From Chrysochromulina tobinii (Eukaryota > Haptophyta > Prymnesiales > Chrysochromulinaceae): DNA of 21,585 bases. The translations under genes and the position numbers were made by a program. The notes beneath the pieces were generated by a model. The model did not search any database. It had not been told where the DNA came from and saw only the letters and a program-made list of their open reading frames with translations. Of the stretch, positions 1-9,600 are shown in pieces; position 1 is the stretch's first letter; each line of letters begins with the position of its first letter. The stretch is taken from positions 1-21,585 of the forward strand of contig JWZX01000028.1 of NCBI GenBank assembly GCA_001275005.1, given 5' to 3'.

Positions 1-86
1 TAGAACGTGCGGCGGAGGTCGTCGGGCAGCAGTTCGAGCATCTCCTTGGAGACTCGATCGAGGGACGCGGCCTTTCCCTTGCGCAT
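1..86 (-). CDS. 5' end of an unidentified gene (partial, runs off the left edge)
   Basis: Reading the minus strand from the ATG at 84-86 gives 28 codons that stay open to the window edge. They begin MRKGKAASLDRVSKEMLELL and continue with an acidic-basic helix-like stretch (PDDLRRTF). The frame stays open a short way upstream of this ATG, to a TGA at about 130, so the exact start is uncertain and an upstream exon is possible. The composition (Lys, Leu, Asp, Arg) is that of a normal cytosolic protein rather than a random GC-rich frame. The fragment is too short to assign a family. Its promoter would lie in 87-589, shared with the 3' flank of the protease gene. Confidence 0.4.
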   Translation of the reverse strand, partial: MRKGKAASLDRVSKEMLELLPDDLRRTF

Positions 87-589
87 CTGTGCATCTGTGG
101 AACGCTCGGAACACAAGCAGAACTCGACGTGTCATGTGAAGAGCCAGTTGTAACCGCACACGTACATGTATGTACGCCGGTTCGGTGTCGTCTTGGGTGT
201 CGAGTTACATGTATAAACATTGGCAGTGAAGAGAAAATTCCCACACGCCACAGACTCTTTCATGGAGCACACTCGATTTTGATCACCTGTGTGGACTGTG
301 GACGAGGGTGGCGGGGACCCACAACCCCGGCGCCGCGTCGCGCGCGCGTAGGGCGGAAACAAACGCTCGAAACAGCAAACACAGAAAAAGCGGCACTCGC
401 CAACTTGCACGAACTCGACCGTCACGCGTCCAACCCTCTACCCCCACTAAACCGTGCCCTTACGCTGGTCCGTGGAGTGCCCGGGTTCGGTACGCTCTCC
501 GCGCAGAGATCGATACGTTACGTCGGCCCTCCGAACCCGCATGCATGCATGTGCCCAGGATCTCTCGGCAGGTCGACCACGGGCGATGC
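87..589. other. Intergenic region with palindromic TACATGTA-type motifs
   Basis: No convincing gene is present. The overlapping open frames here are Arg/Pro-rich and look like GC-driven shadows. The stretch lies between the start of the left-edge gene and the 3' end of the protease gene. It contains CATG-centred short palindromes around 162-174 and 206-214, and an ATGCATGCATGT run at 540-552. Similar motifs recur in other intergenic stretches of the window. Confidence 0.4.
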
Positions 590-2386
590 TCAGTTGACCC
601 AGAGTGCTCCAGCCCGCTGATAATTATTCGGCATGGGACGGGTATTCTCACGAATGAGCGAATAGTTGGAGACCCCAGTCACTCCTGAATAGGTATAGGT
701 GTCATCTGCCAGCCCTTCTTGCGAAGCATAAGAGCTTTGCGACCATTCGATTTCGAAGTCGGCCGCCACCACGGAGCCGAAGCGCGTGCGGATCGCCTCC
801 ATGGTCGCATATGGGATGAAGTTGAATTGGCAGAGGTCTGGGTCGTTGTAATGCAGGATCTCAACCGGCGTGAAGACTGAGGCGAGGTCGTCTATGAGCA
901 GTGGTGGGGCGCACAGGCTGTAATTGCCACTGCTGTGGATAAAGCAGCCAACGAAAAGCCCGTCCGAGTCCCATTCTGTGAGATTGGCCATGTAGTAGGT
1001 CTGGTTCTTCTGGCAGACGTGAAACACCACTGCCGAGTTGTCGATGCATATGAGCTCGAGTGGCGAGCGCGCCATCAGGGCTTGGACTTTGGTCACAGGG
1101 CTACGACATTCTTCCAGATTTTTGCAGTTGGTCCACGAGCGGGGGCTTTGTGGGTTGGGGCACACGAGCGCCTCGTCCGCGTCGGACACGTCGTACATGT
1201 AGTAGGCAGCTGAGTGCGAGCCGCGGCCCGACGATCCGTGCGCGGTCTCGAGGCCGTCGCTCCACGAATTCCGAACGATCAGTCCCCCCTTATTTCCCCA
1301 CTCGTCGGTGTACGTATCAGTGTACCCGACAACATCGATCGCGTGCCCGCCGATGAGGATCATCTTGCCACCCTTGCGATGGTGCCACTCGCCGCGCATG
1401 CTCACAAAGGGTCGCCAGGAGGAGATGCAGCACCCCACATTCGCAAAGGCCCGGTCCCGCGGGCACGGCACGCAAGTCCAATTCGAGTGGCATCGATAGT
1501 TTCGCTCCGTGGCCCATGTGCATGGAAAGTAGTACTCGTTTGTGATGAACGGCATGCCCAAGGTGATGACGCGCTGCTTGTCGATGAGCTTCCGCTGCAT
1601 GTCGGTGTAGTCGTACATCACGTCAACCGCCGTCACGTTGAAACGCAGCGGGTTGGTCGCAAGGGCTTCATCCTGACCATCACAAATGGCCTCGCCCTTG
1701 GCAGTCTCGGTGTACGGACATACAGATTCGGGCAAAGCAAGCTTGGCAAGTTCCTTCATGTAGTAGAGTAAAAGAACGTCTGCCCCGTCTGTCGTGCCGC
1801 CCCAGTTGACCTCCCCGTCAGCGTTTGCTTTCGCCGGGCACATGGCACTAGGATGTTTGTGGCACACGTTCATCACGTCGATTCCAAAAGCTTGCCGCGA
1901 TAGCCGGAGGTACGTATTAGGGTCCAGCCAACCACGAGCCACGCCGAACCTGCGATACGAGTCTTCGAGAATGCCCGTTAGAGCAAAGAGCCAACAGTCT
2001 CCTCGATTCATTTGGTCAACAGGTGGCGTCAGACCACCGAGCAACATTTTCGTCGGCTTCATGATGGTGCTGCCACGAATCTCCGGCTCCTCAAGATTGA
2101 CGGACAGCGTCGTAGGCGGAGGCGTATGGAGGATCTTGCCCTGAATCTTCGGCTCTTCACTCACTGCCAAGGATGTGAGGGCTTGCAATACAGGGCTTGC
2201 AACTCTGCGCTCACCCTTGGCTGGCGCGCTCGTCTGCTGCCAAAGGATGAGCAGCTGGAGGGCGACGATCAGCCCGGCGACCGTGGCCCAACCGCCATGG
2301 CACGTGCGCTGACGACGCACGCGCGAGCCATCCTGTGCGGTGCCGAACTCGACGTAGCCAGAGACCAGATCCTCCTTGTCGGCCAT
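590..2386 (-). CDS. Membrane-anchored papain-family (C1-like) cysteine protease
   Basis: This 598-residue protein is predicted to be a thiol protease of the papain (C1A-like) fold acting in the secretory pathway or at a membrane surface. A short cytosolic N-terminus is followed by one hydrophobic segment at about residues 32-49 with basic residues before it, as in a type II membrane protein. The catalytic set is visible. Gln125 lies six residues before Cys131 (QMNRGDCWLFA), the papain spacing of oxyanion-hole Gln to catalytic Cys. His348 is in GGHAIDVVGY and Asn373 in RNSWSDG. Between Cys131 and His348 there is a Cys-rich insertion (about residues 288-320), and several N-x-S/T sequons suggest a lumenal or extracellular protein. 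No papain-type inhibitory propeptide (ERFNIN pattern) is evident before the catalytic domain. The C-terminal 180 residues match nothing I recognise. I chose the ATG at 2384-2386, which has G at -3 and +4, because the frame upstream has no other ATG. It is divergent from the SAICAR synthetase gene. Confidence 0.85.
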   Translation of the reverse strand: MADKEDLVSGYVEFGTAQDGSRVRRQRTCHGGWATVAGLIVALQLLILWQQTSAPAKGERRVASPVLQALTSLAVSEEPKIQGKILHTPPPTTLSVNLEEPEIRGSTIMKPTKMLLGGLTPPVDQMNRGDCWLFALTGILEDSYRRFGVARGWLDPNTYLRLSRQAFGIDVMNVCHKHPSAMCPAKANADGEVNWGGTTDGADVLLLYYMKELAKLALPESVCPYTETAKGEAICDGQDEALATNPLRFNVTAVDVMYDYTDMQRKLIDKQRVITLGMPFITNEYYFPCTWATERNYRCHSNWTCVPCPRDRAFANVGCCISSWRPFVSMRGEWHHRKGGKMILIGGHAIDVVGYTDTYTDEWGNKGGLIVRNSWSDGLETAHGSSGRGSHSAAYYMYDVSDADEALVCPNPQSPRSWTNCKNLEECRSPVTKVQALMARSPLELICIDNSAVVFHVCQKNQTYYMANLTEWDSDGLFVGCFIHSSGNYSLCAPPLLIDDLASVFTPVEILHYNDPDLCQFNFIPYATMEAIRTRFGSVVAADFEIEWSQSSYASQEGLADDTYTYSGVTGVSNYSLIRENTRPMPNNYQRAGALWVN

Positions 2387-2542
2387 TGCGTGATGAGACC
2401 GCCAACCTGAGACCGTCCACGTGGGAGAACGAGCACGACCGAGTTTCTCACTGTGAATTTCACTGAACGTAGCCCCTTGTGGAATGTCTTTGGCATCAAG
2501 AGTTTCATGTGCACTTTTTCTTGTGAAACGACACGAGGACAC
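2387..2542. promoter_or_regulatory. Short divergent promoter region, protease / SAICAR synthetase
   Basis: Only 156 bp separate the two start codons, so both promoters and 5' UTRs must fit here or overlap the coding regions. An in-frame ATG at 2507 precedes the preferred SAICAR synthetase start, but it has T at -3. I see no clear TATA box. Shared bidirectional control is inferred from spacing alone. Confidence 0.4.
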
Positions 2543-3643
2543 ATGTCGGCGGCGCGAGATTACCTCGCTGCGCACGGCGTCCAGGAGGCGTTGGCCGCGG
2601 CTGTATCCGAGGTGCTGCGCAGCCGCCCAGCCGATCCAATCTTGGGCATCTGCGACATTCTGACCGCCAAGGAGGCGGCGAAGGCAAGCATGAGTGCCGC
2701 CTCGGGCGCGAAATTCGACTCAGCCGGCGCCCTCCTCTCGGTGGGCGAGCTGCCGCCGCTGCGCAAGCTCGGCGAGGGCAAAGTGCGCGACTTGTACGAG
2801 GTCGACGCGGGGCACTTGCTCGTCGTCGTCACCGACAGGATCAGCGCGTTTGATGTCATCATGCTGAATGGCGTCAAGGGCAAAGGCAAGGTGCTCAACC
2901 AGCTCACAGCCTTCTGGCTGCGCCACCTTGCGGAAAACGGCCTCGGCATTGAGCACCACATGGTCACCGACGACGTCGCACAGATGCCGGAGAGCTGCAA
3001 GAGGCACGCTAGCATCCTCGAGGGCCGGTCGATGCTTGTGCGAAAGCTGCGCATGCTGCCGGTCGAGTCCATCGTCCGCGGGTACATCACTGGATCGGGC
3101 TGGGCCGATTATCAGAAGACGGGCTCCGTGTGTGGCCATGTTCTGCCTGCTGGCCTGCAGCTATGTGCCAAGCTGCCCGAAGAACTCTTCACTCCGTCCA
3201 CCAAGGCGGAGCTCGGACAGCATGATGAGAACATCACCGTCTCACAAGCGTCCGAGATGCTCGGCGAGAGCATCGCGGAGGACGTGTCCAAGTATGCGCG
3301 CCGTGTGTACACCATCGCTGCGGCCCACGCAGCGCCACGCGGCGTCTTGGTCGCCGATACGAAGATGGAGTTCGGGGTGGCGCTCGATGCGAGCGGTGGC
3401 GCTCCGCTCATCCTCGGCGACGAAGTCCTCACACCCGACTGCTCGCGCTACTGGCCCAGCGAAGGCTACGAGGCCGGCAAGGACCAACCATCGTACGACA
3501 AGCAGTACGTACGCGACTACCTCAGTAGCATCAAATTCGACAAGAAGACGCCCATCGCCCTACCGGCCGAGGTCGTTGGGGCAACCATCGAGAAGTACAT
3601 TGCCATCTACAAGCTGCTCACCGACAAAGAGCCAGTGCTATAG
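2543..3643 (+). CDS. SAICAR synthetase with N-terminal RII/Dpy-30-like domain
   Basis: The protein has 366 residues. Residues about 65-366 form a complete SAICAR synthetase (phosphoribosylaminoimidazole-succinocarboxamide synthase, the PurC/Ade1 enzyme). In the family this enzyme joins aspartate to CAIR with ATP in de novo purine synthesis. Visible motifs are GKVRDLY (79-85, nucleotide-binding loop), the family signature LPVESIVRGYITGS, the second signature LVADTKMEFG, and DEVLTPDCSRYWP. Residues about 4-42 form a separate helical pair, DYLAAHGVQEALAAAV then EVLRSRPADPILGICDIL. This has the pattern of RII-alpha/Dpy-30 dimerisation-docking domains (two helices with an R-P-x-D-P turn). A linker of about 22 residues separates the two domains. 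I chose the ATG at 2543 for its A at -3; the in-frame ATG at 2507 would add 12 residues. It is a single exon. A bifunctional PurCE is excluded because no AIR carboxylase domain follows. Confidence 0.93.
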   Translation: MSAARDYLAAHGVQEALAAAVSEVLRSRPADPILGICDILTAKEAAKASMSAASGAKFDSAGALLSVGELPPLRKLGEGKVRDLYEVDAGHLLVVVTDRISAFDVIMLNGVKGKGKVLNQLTAFWLRHLAENGLGIEHHMVTDDVAQMPESCKRHASILEGRSMLVRKLRMLPVESIVRGYITGSGWADYQKTGSVCGHVLPAGLQLCAKLPEELFTPSTKAELGQHDENITVSQASEMLGESIAEDVSKYARRVYTIAAAHAAPRGVLVADTKMEFGVALDASGGAPLILGDEVLTPDCSRYWPSEGYEAGKDQPSYDKQYVRDYLSSIKFDKKTPIALPAEVVGATIEKYIAIYKLLTDKEPVL

Positions 3644-3843
3644 TACGTACACACCGTACACAGCCGTACGCGCGCCACAGAATCTGTGCCGCAGTGGAAC
3701 CTGCGGGATAAGGGGTGTGTGGATTGAAAACGCATGTACATACCACAACAAACGTGCCGCGTGCGAGCCCAAGACGGCGCTTTATACTTCCTTTCGCGTG
3801 ACACTTGAGTTCACGAAAAGTGTCCTGCCCTCGACGCAACAGC
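3644..3843. other. Intergenic spacer between two tandem + strand genes
   Basis: This 200 bp lies between the SAICAR synthetase stop and the PDZ-protein start and must hold the first gene's 3' UTR and the second's promoter. It is rich in GTAC/CGTAC elements near 3644-3672 and has a CATGTACAT motif near 3733-3742. No gene was seen. Confidence 0.4.
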
Positions 3844-5547
3844 ATGCAGTCTTCGTCGCGATTCAGCGCCACAGCATCCATTGCGTCCATGCTAATGGAC
3901 GCGAATGCAGCATACATGTACCTGGACCCTGCCTTGATAATGCCAATGGCTCGAAAGCCACCGCCAGGCTCGAACTCGTCAGCCATCTCTTACACCTTTG
4001 GTCCTGGGCCGTTGGGCCTAACGCTCGACAATGCACACGGTGGCACGCGCATTGTCGTGAGCGAGGTGGCGAACGCGTCGCAAGCGCAGCACTTGGGAGT
4101 GCCCGTGGGTGGCATACTCATGGAAGTCAACGGGAGGACGGCGACTGGCCGACGACTAGCTCATATTGGACAATGGCTGGCGGTCGAGGAGCGGCCGTTG
4201 ACATTGCGAATCTTGCACCCTGGAGGTGCGGCTGCTGTCGCAGCTGTGGGCATCGATTCCAAAGACGAGTTGAACATCGAAGAATTCGTCATCCCAGCGC
4301 CATCTGCAATGCTGACGTCACCGCTGAAACCCCCAAAGGGCGAGCAGCACCACTTGGATGCAGCCCGAGAAGTCTCTAGCACAAAGCCCCAGAACAAGGG
4401 CGAGCAACATGAAATGGAGCCATCCCGGCCAGCCTCTAGCACGGTGAACTCGAGAGCATCGGCGGATTCGGCTGCCGTCGGAGCGTCGACGGGCAGCTCG
4501 GCACTTGGCGACGGAAGCAAATCGACTCGGAAGCACAAGGCAAAGCACAAGAAAGGCAAATCAACCTCAAGGGACTTGGCAGCAGCCGAAAAGCGCCCCG
4601 AGCGCCCTCCGCTACCAAAGGCGTTTAGATATACGTTTGGCCCAGGGCCGCTCGGCTTGGGGTTGAGTGACAACCCAAATGGCGCAGGTGTCGCTGTCAC
4701 AGAGGTCATCCCCGGATCTGCAGCAAGCGAGCAAGGTATCATGGCCGGCGGGCTGGTCCTGCAGTTGAACGGCATGGATGTTACCAATCAAGGCAAGGTG
4801 GGGTTGAGCAAAATGATTGGCTATATTCCTCGGCCGCTCACAATCACGCTTTCCGCGCCCATCGAGAAAGACGAGGGGGAAAAGCAGACCGTTGCCGACC
4901 CAGCACCAGCAGCCACGCCTGCGGATGCATCTGTTACGTCAGACCCCACAGCGAAGAGTCAAAAAGCGGCAAAATCTGCTCCCAAGTCGGGCCCACCGAA
5001 ACCGAACACGCAACCTGATGAGGAGCCCAGGTCAGTAAAGCTGTTGACCGATGACGCGGAATCTGGTCCTGGAATCGGACAAGCGGCCAAGGTGACTGAA
5101 GCGAAGGCCGGTTCGGCTGTGGCGTCTGGTGCGCCTGCCAAGAACGGCGGGTTCTTCAAGGACGGAGTGTCCTCTGACGGTGAGCTCGATACAGACGTCA
5201 TTGCCGTCGACGATAGCGACGGCAATGACGAGGATACCTCAGACGGCGTGATTCCCCCGGCCGCTCTGCCCACTGGTGCGGAGCTGCCATCAATTGCCGT
5301 GAAGTCGCCCCCCCCGAAATTAGCCGAGGCCCTGCCGCAAGCCGAGAAGTCACGACACGCTGCGCTGCCCAAACGAGCCCACCCGCCACCTCAGGCGCCC
5401 ATCGACGCGTGGCCTCCATGGGCGACGACGCCGCCGCCACGTTCACCAAGAACTGTCGTAGGTGGCGAAGGAAAGTATACGCTGAAGAGAACCGAAGAAT
5501 CATTCAATCATAGCTCACTTTCCGGCACATTTGGCAAGGAGGGGTAG
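3844..5547 (+). CDS. Protein with two PDZ-like domains and a long low-complexity tail
   Basis: The protein has 567 residues. Two related PDZ-like domains are visible at about residues 49-126 and 263-338. Each opens with YTFGPGPLGL (the carboxylate-binding loop region) and ends with a RPLTLRI or RPLTITL strand; the second half of each carries GGxxxxxNG, as in PDZ folds. PDZ domains bind short C-terminal or internal peptides, so a scaffold role is likely. Between the domains lies a Ser/Lys-rich linker with a 60-bp duplicated segment (4335-4444) and a basic cluster (KHKAKHKKGK). The C-terminal 230 residues are Pro/Ala/Asp-rich and probably disordered, with an acidic run near residues 443-465. 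There is no transmembrane segment or catalytic domain. The ATG at 3844 has A at -3; no earlier ATG lies in this frame. It is a single exon, with no recognised orthologue name. Confidence 0.85.
   Translation: MQSSSRFSATASIASMLMDANAAYMYLDPALIMPMARKPPPGSNSSAISYTFGPGPLGLTLDNAHGGTRIVVSEVANASQAQHLGVPVGGILMEVNGRTATGRRLAHIGQWLAVEERPLTLRILHPGGAAAVAAVGIDSKDELNIEEFVIPAPSAMLTSPLKPPKGEQHHLDAAREVSSTKPQNKGEQHEMEPSRPASSTVNSRASADSAAVGASTGSSALGDGSKSTRKHKAKHKKGKSTSRDLAAAEKRPERPPLPKAFRYTFGPGPLGLGLSDNPNGAGVAVTEVIPGSAASEQGIMAGGLVLQLNGMDVTNQGKVGLSKMIGYIPRPLTITLSAPIEKDEGEKQTVADPAPAATPADASVTSDPTAKSQKAAKSAPKSGPPKPNTQPDEEPRSVKLLTDDAESGPGIGQAAKVTEAKAGSAVASGAPAKNGGFFKDGVSSDGELDTDVIAVDDSDGNDEDTSDGVIPPAALPTGAELPSIAVKSPPPKLAEALPQAEKSRHAALPKRAHPPPQAPIDAWPPWATTPPPRSPRTVVGGEGKYTLKRTEESFNHSSLSGTFGKEG
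4335..4444 (+). repeat. 60-bp in-frame tandem duplication in the PDZ-protein linker
   Basis: Two diverged copies with a 60-bp period encode related peptides, both starting KGEQH and ending SST. Copy one contains the codons for HLDAAREVSST, copy two EMEPSRPASST. The reading frame is preserved. Confidence 0.7.
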
Positions 5548-6685
5548 TGTGCTACATGCATGCGCCAAAGCTGGACAAAGCGTACCAGCTGAGACATAAC
5601 AGTCACATAGCCGATAGCGTAGCGCGATCTAAGTTCTGACGCTCGACCACGGCCGCTCGCAAATTACCGTATTAAGCGATCGCGTATAAGTCGTATACGG
5701 AATACGCGTGCGCCAGTTTTAGCGCACCGTTCTAGGCAGCTGGTTCTAGCGTCCATATAAGTATAACCGCGTATGAACCCCGGACCCCGCGTATGCGCGC
5801 GCGCGGCCCTCCTTCCGTAGCGCGTACAGCTCACGGGAGTCGGGACCCCACCGGGGCGATCGTCGCACCGTCGGAATTAAGCGGGGCGAACGCGGAACGG
5901 CCGCGGCCGGAACGAACGCGGAAGGGCAAGCGGGCCATGTGATTACGAACTATTAACATTCATTCGAGAAGCCTTTCGTAATGCCGTACGTGACCCCTGT
6001 CGTGGGGCGCGTGATGGGTGAAGATATACAAGATGATTTGCTGTGGCCTGTGCGACCGGCGAGCGGCGTCCCGCGCGGGGTCCGGTTCGGGGGTACCCGA
6101 CGAGAGGTCCCTAAGTGGTCCCGGCGAGCGCGCGCTCGGGCCGCCGCGTGCCCCGACCTCGCGCGTCCCGTTCGGCCCGGTTAGACGTTGGCGCCGAACC
6201 GCGAACCGGCCGATCGCCGTTACGCTTGTCGCGCGGCGGTGTGCGCCCGGCCGGCCTACTTATGGTCGCCGGTCGCGCTCGCCCCTTCCGTCTCCGCTCA
6301 GTCGGGGGCCGGCTCTCCTTCGACTCTCTTCGCGCTTATGAAAGCGGGACGGTATACTCTAGAGGTCCGATACACTCCACGGCGGAATCTATGAGAATGA
6401 GACTCGTCCGCTTCTCTCACCGCGATTTCATCGCGACTTCTCCGCGACTTCACGCCGGCCTGCCGCGCTGCGTGTGCCTGCTGCGAGCACGCACGCGCTG
6501 CATTCGAGCCGTGTCGCCCCTCGAGACGGCTCCCCAAAAGCTCAAATTGCGGACGTGCGCACCGGCAGTGTTGGTTGCGAACGCCCGCCCAGCACGCTCA
6601 AGGAGCGCGGATCGGAGCACCCTGCGGCCGGCGGCCGGACGTTTGGCAAGGAGGCTCCTTCGCTGCCGCTCCACCCGCGCGTCCT
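5548..6685. other. Gene-poor stretch between convergent genes
   Basis: About 1.1 kb lies between the 3' ends of the PDZ gene (+) and the CysRS-tail-repeat gene (-). Open frames here are Arg/Ala/Pro-rich, change frame often and show no domain. CpG density is high and there are short palindromic pieces such as GTATAC and GCGATCGC near 5675-5705. I found no tRNA, rRNA or transposon signature. A 13-base word (TTTGGCAAGGAGG) occurs both at 5530-5542, in the end of the PDZ gene, and at 6642-6654. Long 3' UTRs or an unrecognised non-coding gene remain possible. Confidence 0.35.
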
Positions 6686-9600
6686 TTAGTCGACGTCCTT
6701 GTGCTCACCCTGCTCGAGCAGCCAGTTGGCGGCGCGCGTCATATCATCCGCGTGCGACTGCAGCGCCTTCTCGCACATCCGCGCCGATGCGCCCGTCACG
6801 GCGCGCAGCTGCTTGGCGAGCTCGCGCCGCGCCTTCTCGGGCAGCGCGCGCTTGCTCTCGCCCTTGGTGGCGGCGCCGTGCTGGGCGGACGCAGTGCTCT
6901 CGCCCTTGGTGGTGGCCGCAGCCGGGGGAGCCTCAGCGCGGGCCACCGCGGCGGCCGGGGAGGCGGAAGGGGGCGTGTCGACCTCGTCCTCGTCCTCCTC
7001 CTCCAAGGGCTCCGACGGCACTACCGAGTGCACGCACGTGTACGGCTCGATGTTACCCGAGCGACCATCGGAGGCATCCCAGCGGTTCTTCTTATCGTCG
7101 ACTGAGACGCATTGCTCGTTGAGCTGGTCACGCAGGCGGTCGGCTGTCTTGTAGTCGTGGCGCAGGCGCGCCGCCTGCCGCGCCGCGAGGATCTTGCCCA
7201 CCTCCTCATCGGAGAGAGTGGACATGATTATCGCGCCCGTGCGCCCGTCGGACGCGTGCCACTTGTTCTCCTTGGCATCGAGGTACACGCCGTGCTTCTC
7301 GAGAGTGTCGCGCAGCACGTCGGCCGTCCTGTAGTCACGCCGCGCCCGTGCCTGCTCCCGCTGCACCAAGATGCGCTCGATCTCGTCGAGGGGCATCGAC
7401 TTGGTCACCCCGGAGCGCGCCGCCTTCTGCGCGTGCGCCGCCGAGATGTTGACGGGCCCGATGGGTCCTGAGCGCCCGTCGGCGGCCTGCCACTTGTTCT
7501 CCTTGGTGTCCAGGTGGACGCCGTGCTTCTCAAGCGTCTCGCGAATCTTGTCGGCCGTCTTGTAGTCCAAGGTGAAGCGCGCCTGCTCGCGCTCCTTGAC
7601 CATCCGATCAATCTCCTCGTCGGAGAGTGGCGCCGCGCCCCCTTTGGCCGCCTTCTGCGCGTGCAGCTCGGAGACGTTGACGGCAGTAATCGGCCCCGTG
7701 CGCCCGTCGCCCGAGCGCCACGTCTTGTTCTGGTCGTCGAGCGCCACGCCCAGGCGCGAGAGCTGCTCGCGCAGCTTATCTGCGGTCTCGAAGTCGCGCG
7801 CGAAGCGAGCGGTCTCGCGCTTCGTCACCAGAGTGCGCACGCTGTCGTCGGTCGCAGCGCCGCTGACCGCGCTCGCCTTCGGCTTAGCCGGCGCGACGGC
7901 CGCCGCCGCCGCCATGCTCGGCTTGGGGCGCTCGGCGGCCACCACTGGCACGTCGAGCACGGGCCGCCGCACGACCGACGCCCATCCCTGGCCGCCGCCG
8001 TCCTGAACCGTCGCCGCGGAAGCATTCCTTGCGGCAGCAGCGGCGGCGGCGGCAGCATCGCGCGCGTAGCCGTTGATGGCCGCCGCGGGCGCGGGTGCGG
8101 CGCGCCCGATGGACTGAAGCATCTGATGACCACTGATGACCTCTGATGAGCTCTGATTGCGCCCGATGGACTGAAGCATCTGAGAGAAGGCATTGGCGGC
8201 GATCGCATCCGCGGCGGCCGCGTCGGCCGCCGCGTTCGATCCTTGCGCACGCCGGCCGACAGCGAGGTCCGCGGACGGCAGCATCTGCACAGCTGGCTGG
8301 TAGGAGCGGCGCAGCGCCGCCTCCTCCTCGGCAAGCTGCTTGATGATGCATCGGCCCACCTGGCGCGCGACCATCTCGACCCCCACGCGCTGCCGCTCTA
8401 CGAGCACCTTTTCCTTCTTGAGCTTCGTCCACAGCGTCCACAGCACCTTGAGCAGGTCTGTGAATTGGATGAGGAAGGGGAGGATCCAATCGCGAAGGAC
8501 CGTTGCTGCCGAGGTGCCACCGCCAGGGAGCTTGCCGACGAGGAGCTGCTTGCCGGTGTGCGGCGACGAATCGAGCATGTTCTTGATCGTCTTGCCGTCG
8601 GCGAAATACTTGTTGAGCTTACGGCACACGTCCGAGAGGACGGCCTGCTCCTGCTCCGAGAGAGGGCAGCAATTCGGGAAGCGCGAGATCAGGTGCGTGT
8701 AGATCTCTTCGAGACGTAGGAAGCCGGCGAGGAGCTGCTGCTCGCCCGGCGAGTAGACCATCTGGTAAATCGACGGCTGGCACAGCGCCGTCTTGTACAC
8801 CGTCTGGAACTGGAGGAGCAGGTTGAGCTGCAGCCACTCGGCCCGGTCGGCGGCGGTCGCGTCGTCCGACGGGTAGGTCATGGCGCGCTGCATCGAGCCG
8901 CTCACCTCCTCAGCGGTCACGCCGGCGAGCGCGTGGAGCACTTGCAGCGTGTGCAGCAGCAGCGGCTGGAAGAGCAGCACGCGCGCCGCGTGCGCGATCT
9001 GCGCCACAAATGCCAACATGTCGGGTCCTGTCTTCCCAAGCCCCATTTGGAGCCCCGTCTGCACGCGCTGTAACCACGTGAGCAGTTGCATGTGCTGGAG
9101 CACGAGGAGCTCATACTTGGAGCGCTTGAAGTGAGGCGACTGCAGGTACGCCTCGCTCAGGTGCGTGTGGATCGCATTGATCACCTCCTCGAGCGAGTGC
9201 AGATGCTGCACAAAGGAGGCCAGGTCGCACTGCACCGGCGGGCCGTTGATGAGCTTCAGCGGCCCTGGTACCTCCATCGCGAGGTTGAGCAGCGCCCGCA
9301 CGGTGTTGGCGAACGGATGCTCCTTCCGCAGGCTCCCCACGCGCTCGATGAGCTGCCCGAGCGACGCGGTCAGGCTCTGCAGCTCGAGGGGCTTATCGAA
9401 CTCGTGGAGCAACGCGCCGTCCTCGGGCGCTGGCGGCGGCTCGTCGACCAGATCGCTCGACGTGGCGATCTCGGCGAGGCAGCCGAGGAGGCGCTCGTGC
9501 GACCACGCATCCTCAGGCAGCACGATCGCGTCTTGCTCGAGCGCGAGAGTGAGCGGGCTGAGCGGCGCCAGCGCGCCTGCGAACATGAGGGAGGGCAAGC

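Noticed and set aside
2868-4379. A 503-codon open frame on the + strand overlapping the SAICAR synthetase gene
   Set aside because: It is a frame-shifted shadow of the enzyme frame, Arg/Ser/Pro-rich and with no domain; it also runs across an intergenic region into the PDZ gene in the wrong frame.
5530-6654. Shared 13-base word TTTGGCAAGGAGG at 5530 and 6642 as evidence of a transposon or duplication
   Set aside because: The similarity does not extend beyond the word, and no terminal repeats or transposase are present.
6115-7122. A 335-codon + strand open frame over the 3' part of the CysRS-tail gene and its flank
   Set aside because: The composition is almost all Arg, Ala, Pro and Ser, as expected for the opposite strand of GC-rich coding DNA. 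The minus-strand frame has clear repeats and a TS-N domain.
6686-9586. Annotating the repeat protein as a cysteinyl-tRNA synthetase or EF-Ts
   Set aside because: Only the tail-like repeats and the TS-N domain are present; the HIGH/KMSKS catalytic core and the EF-Ts core are absent.
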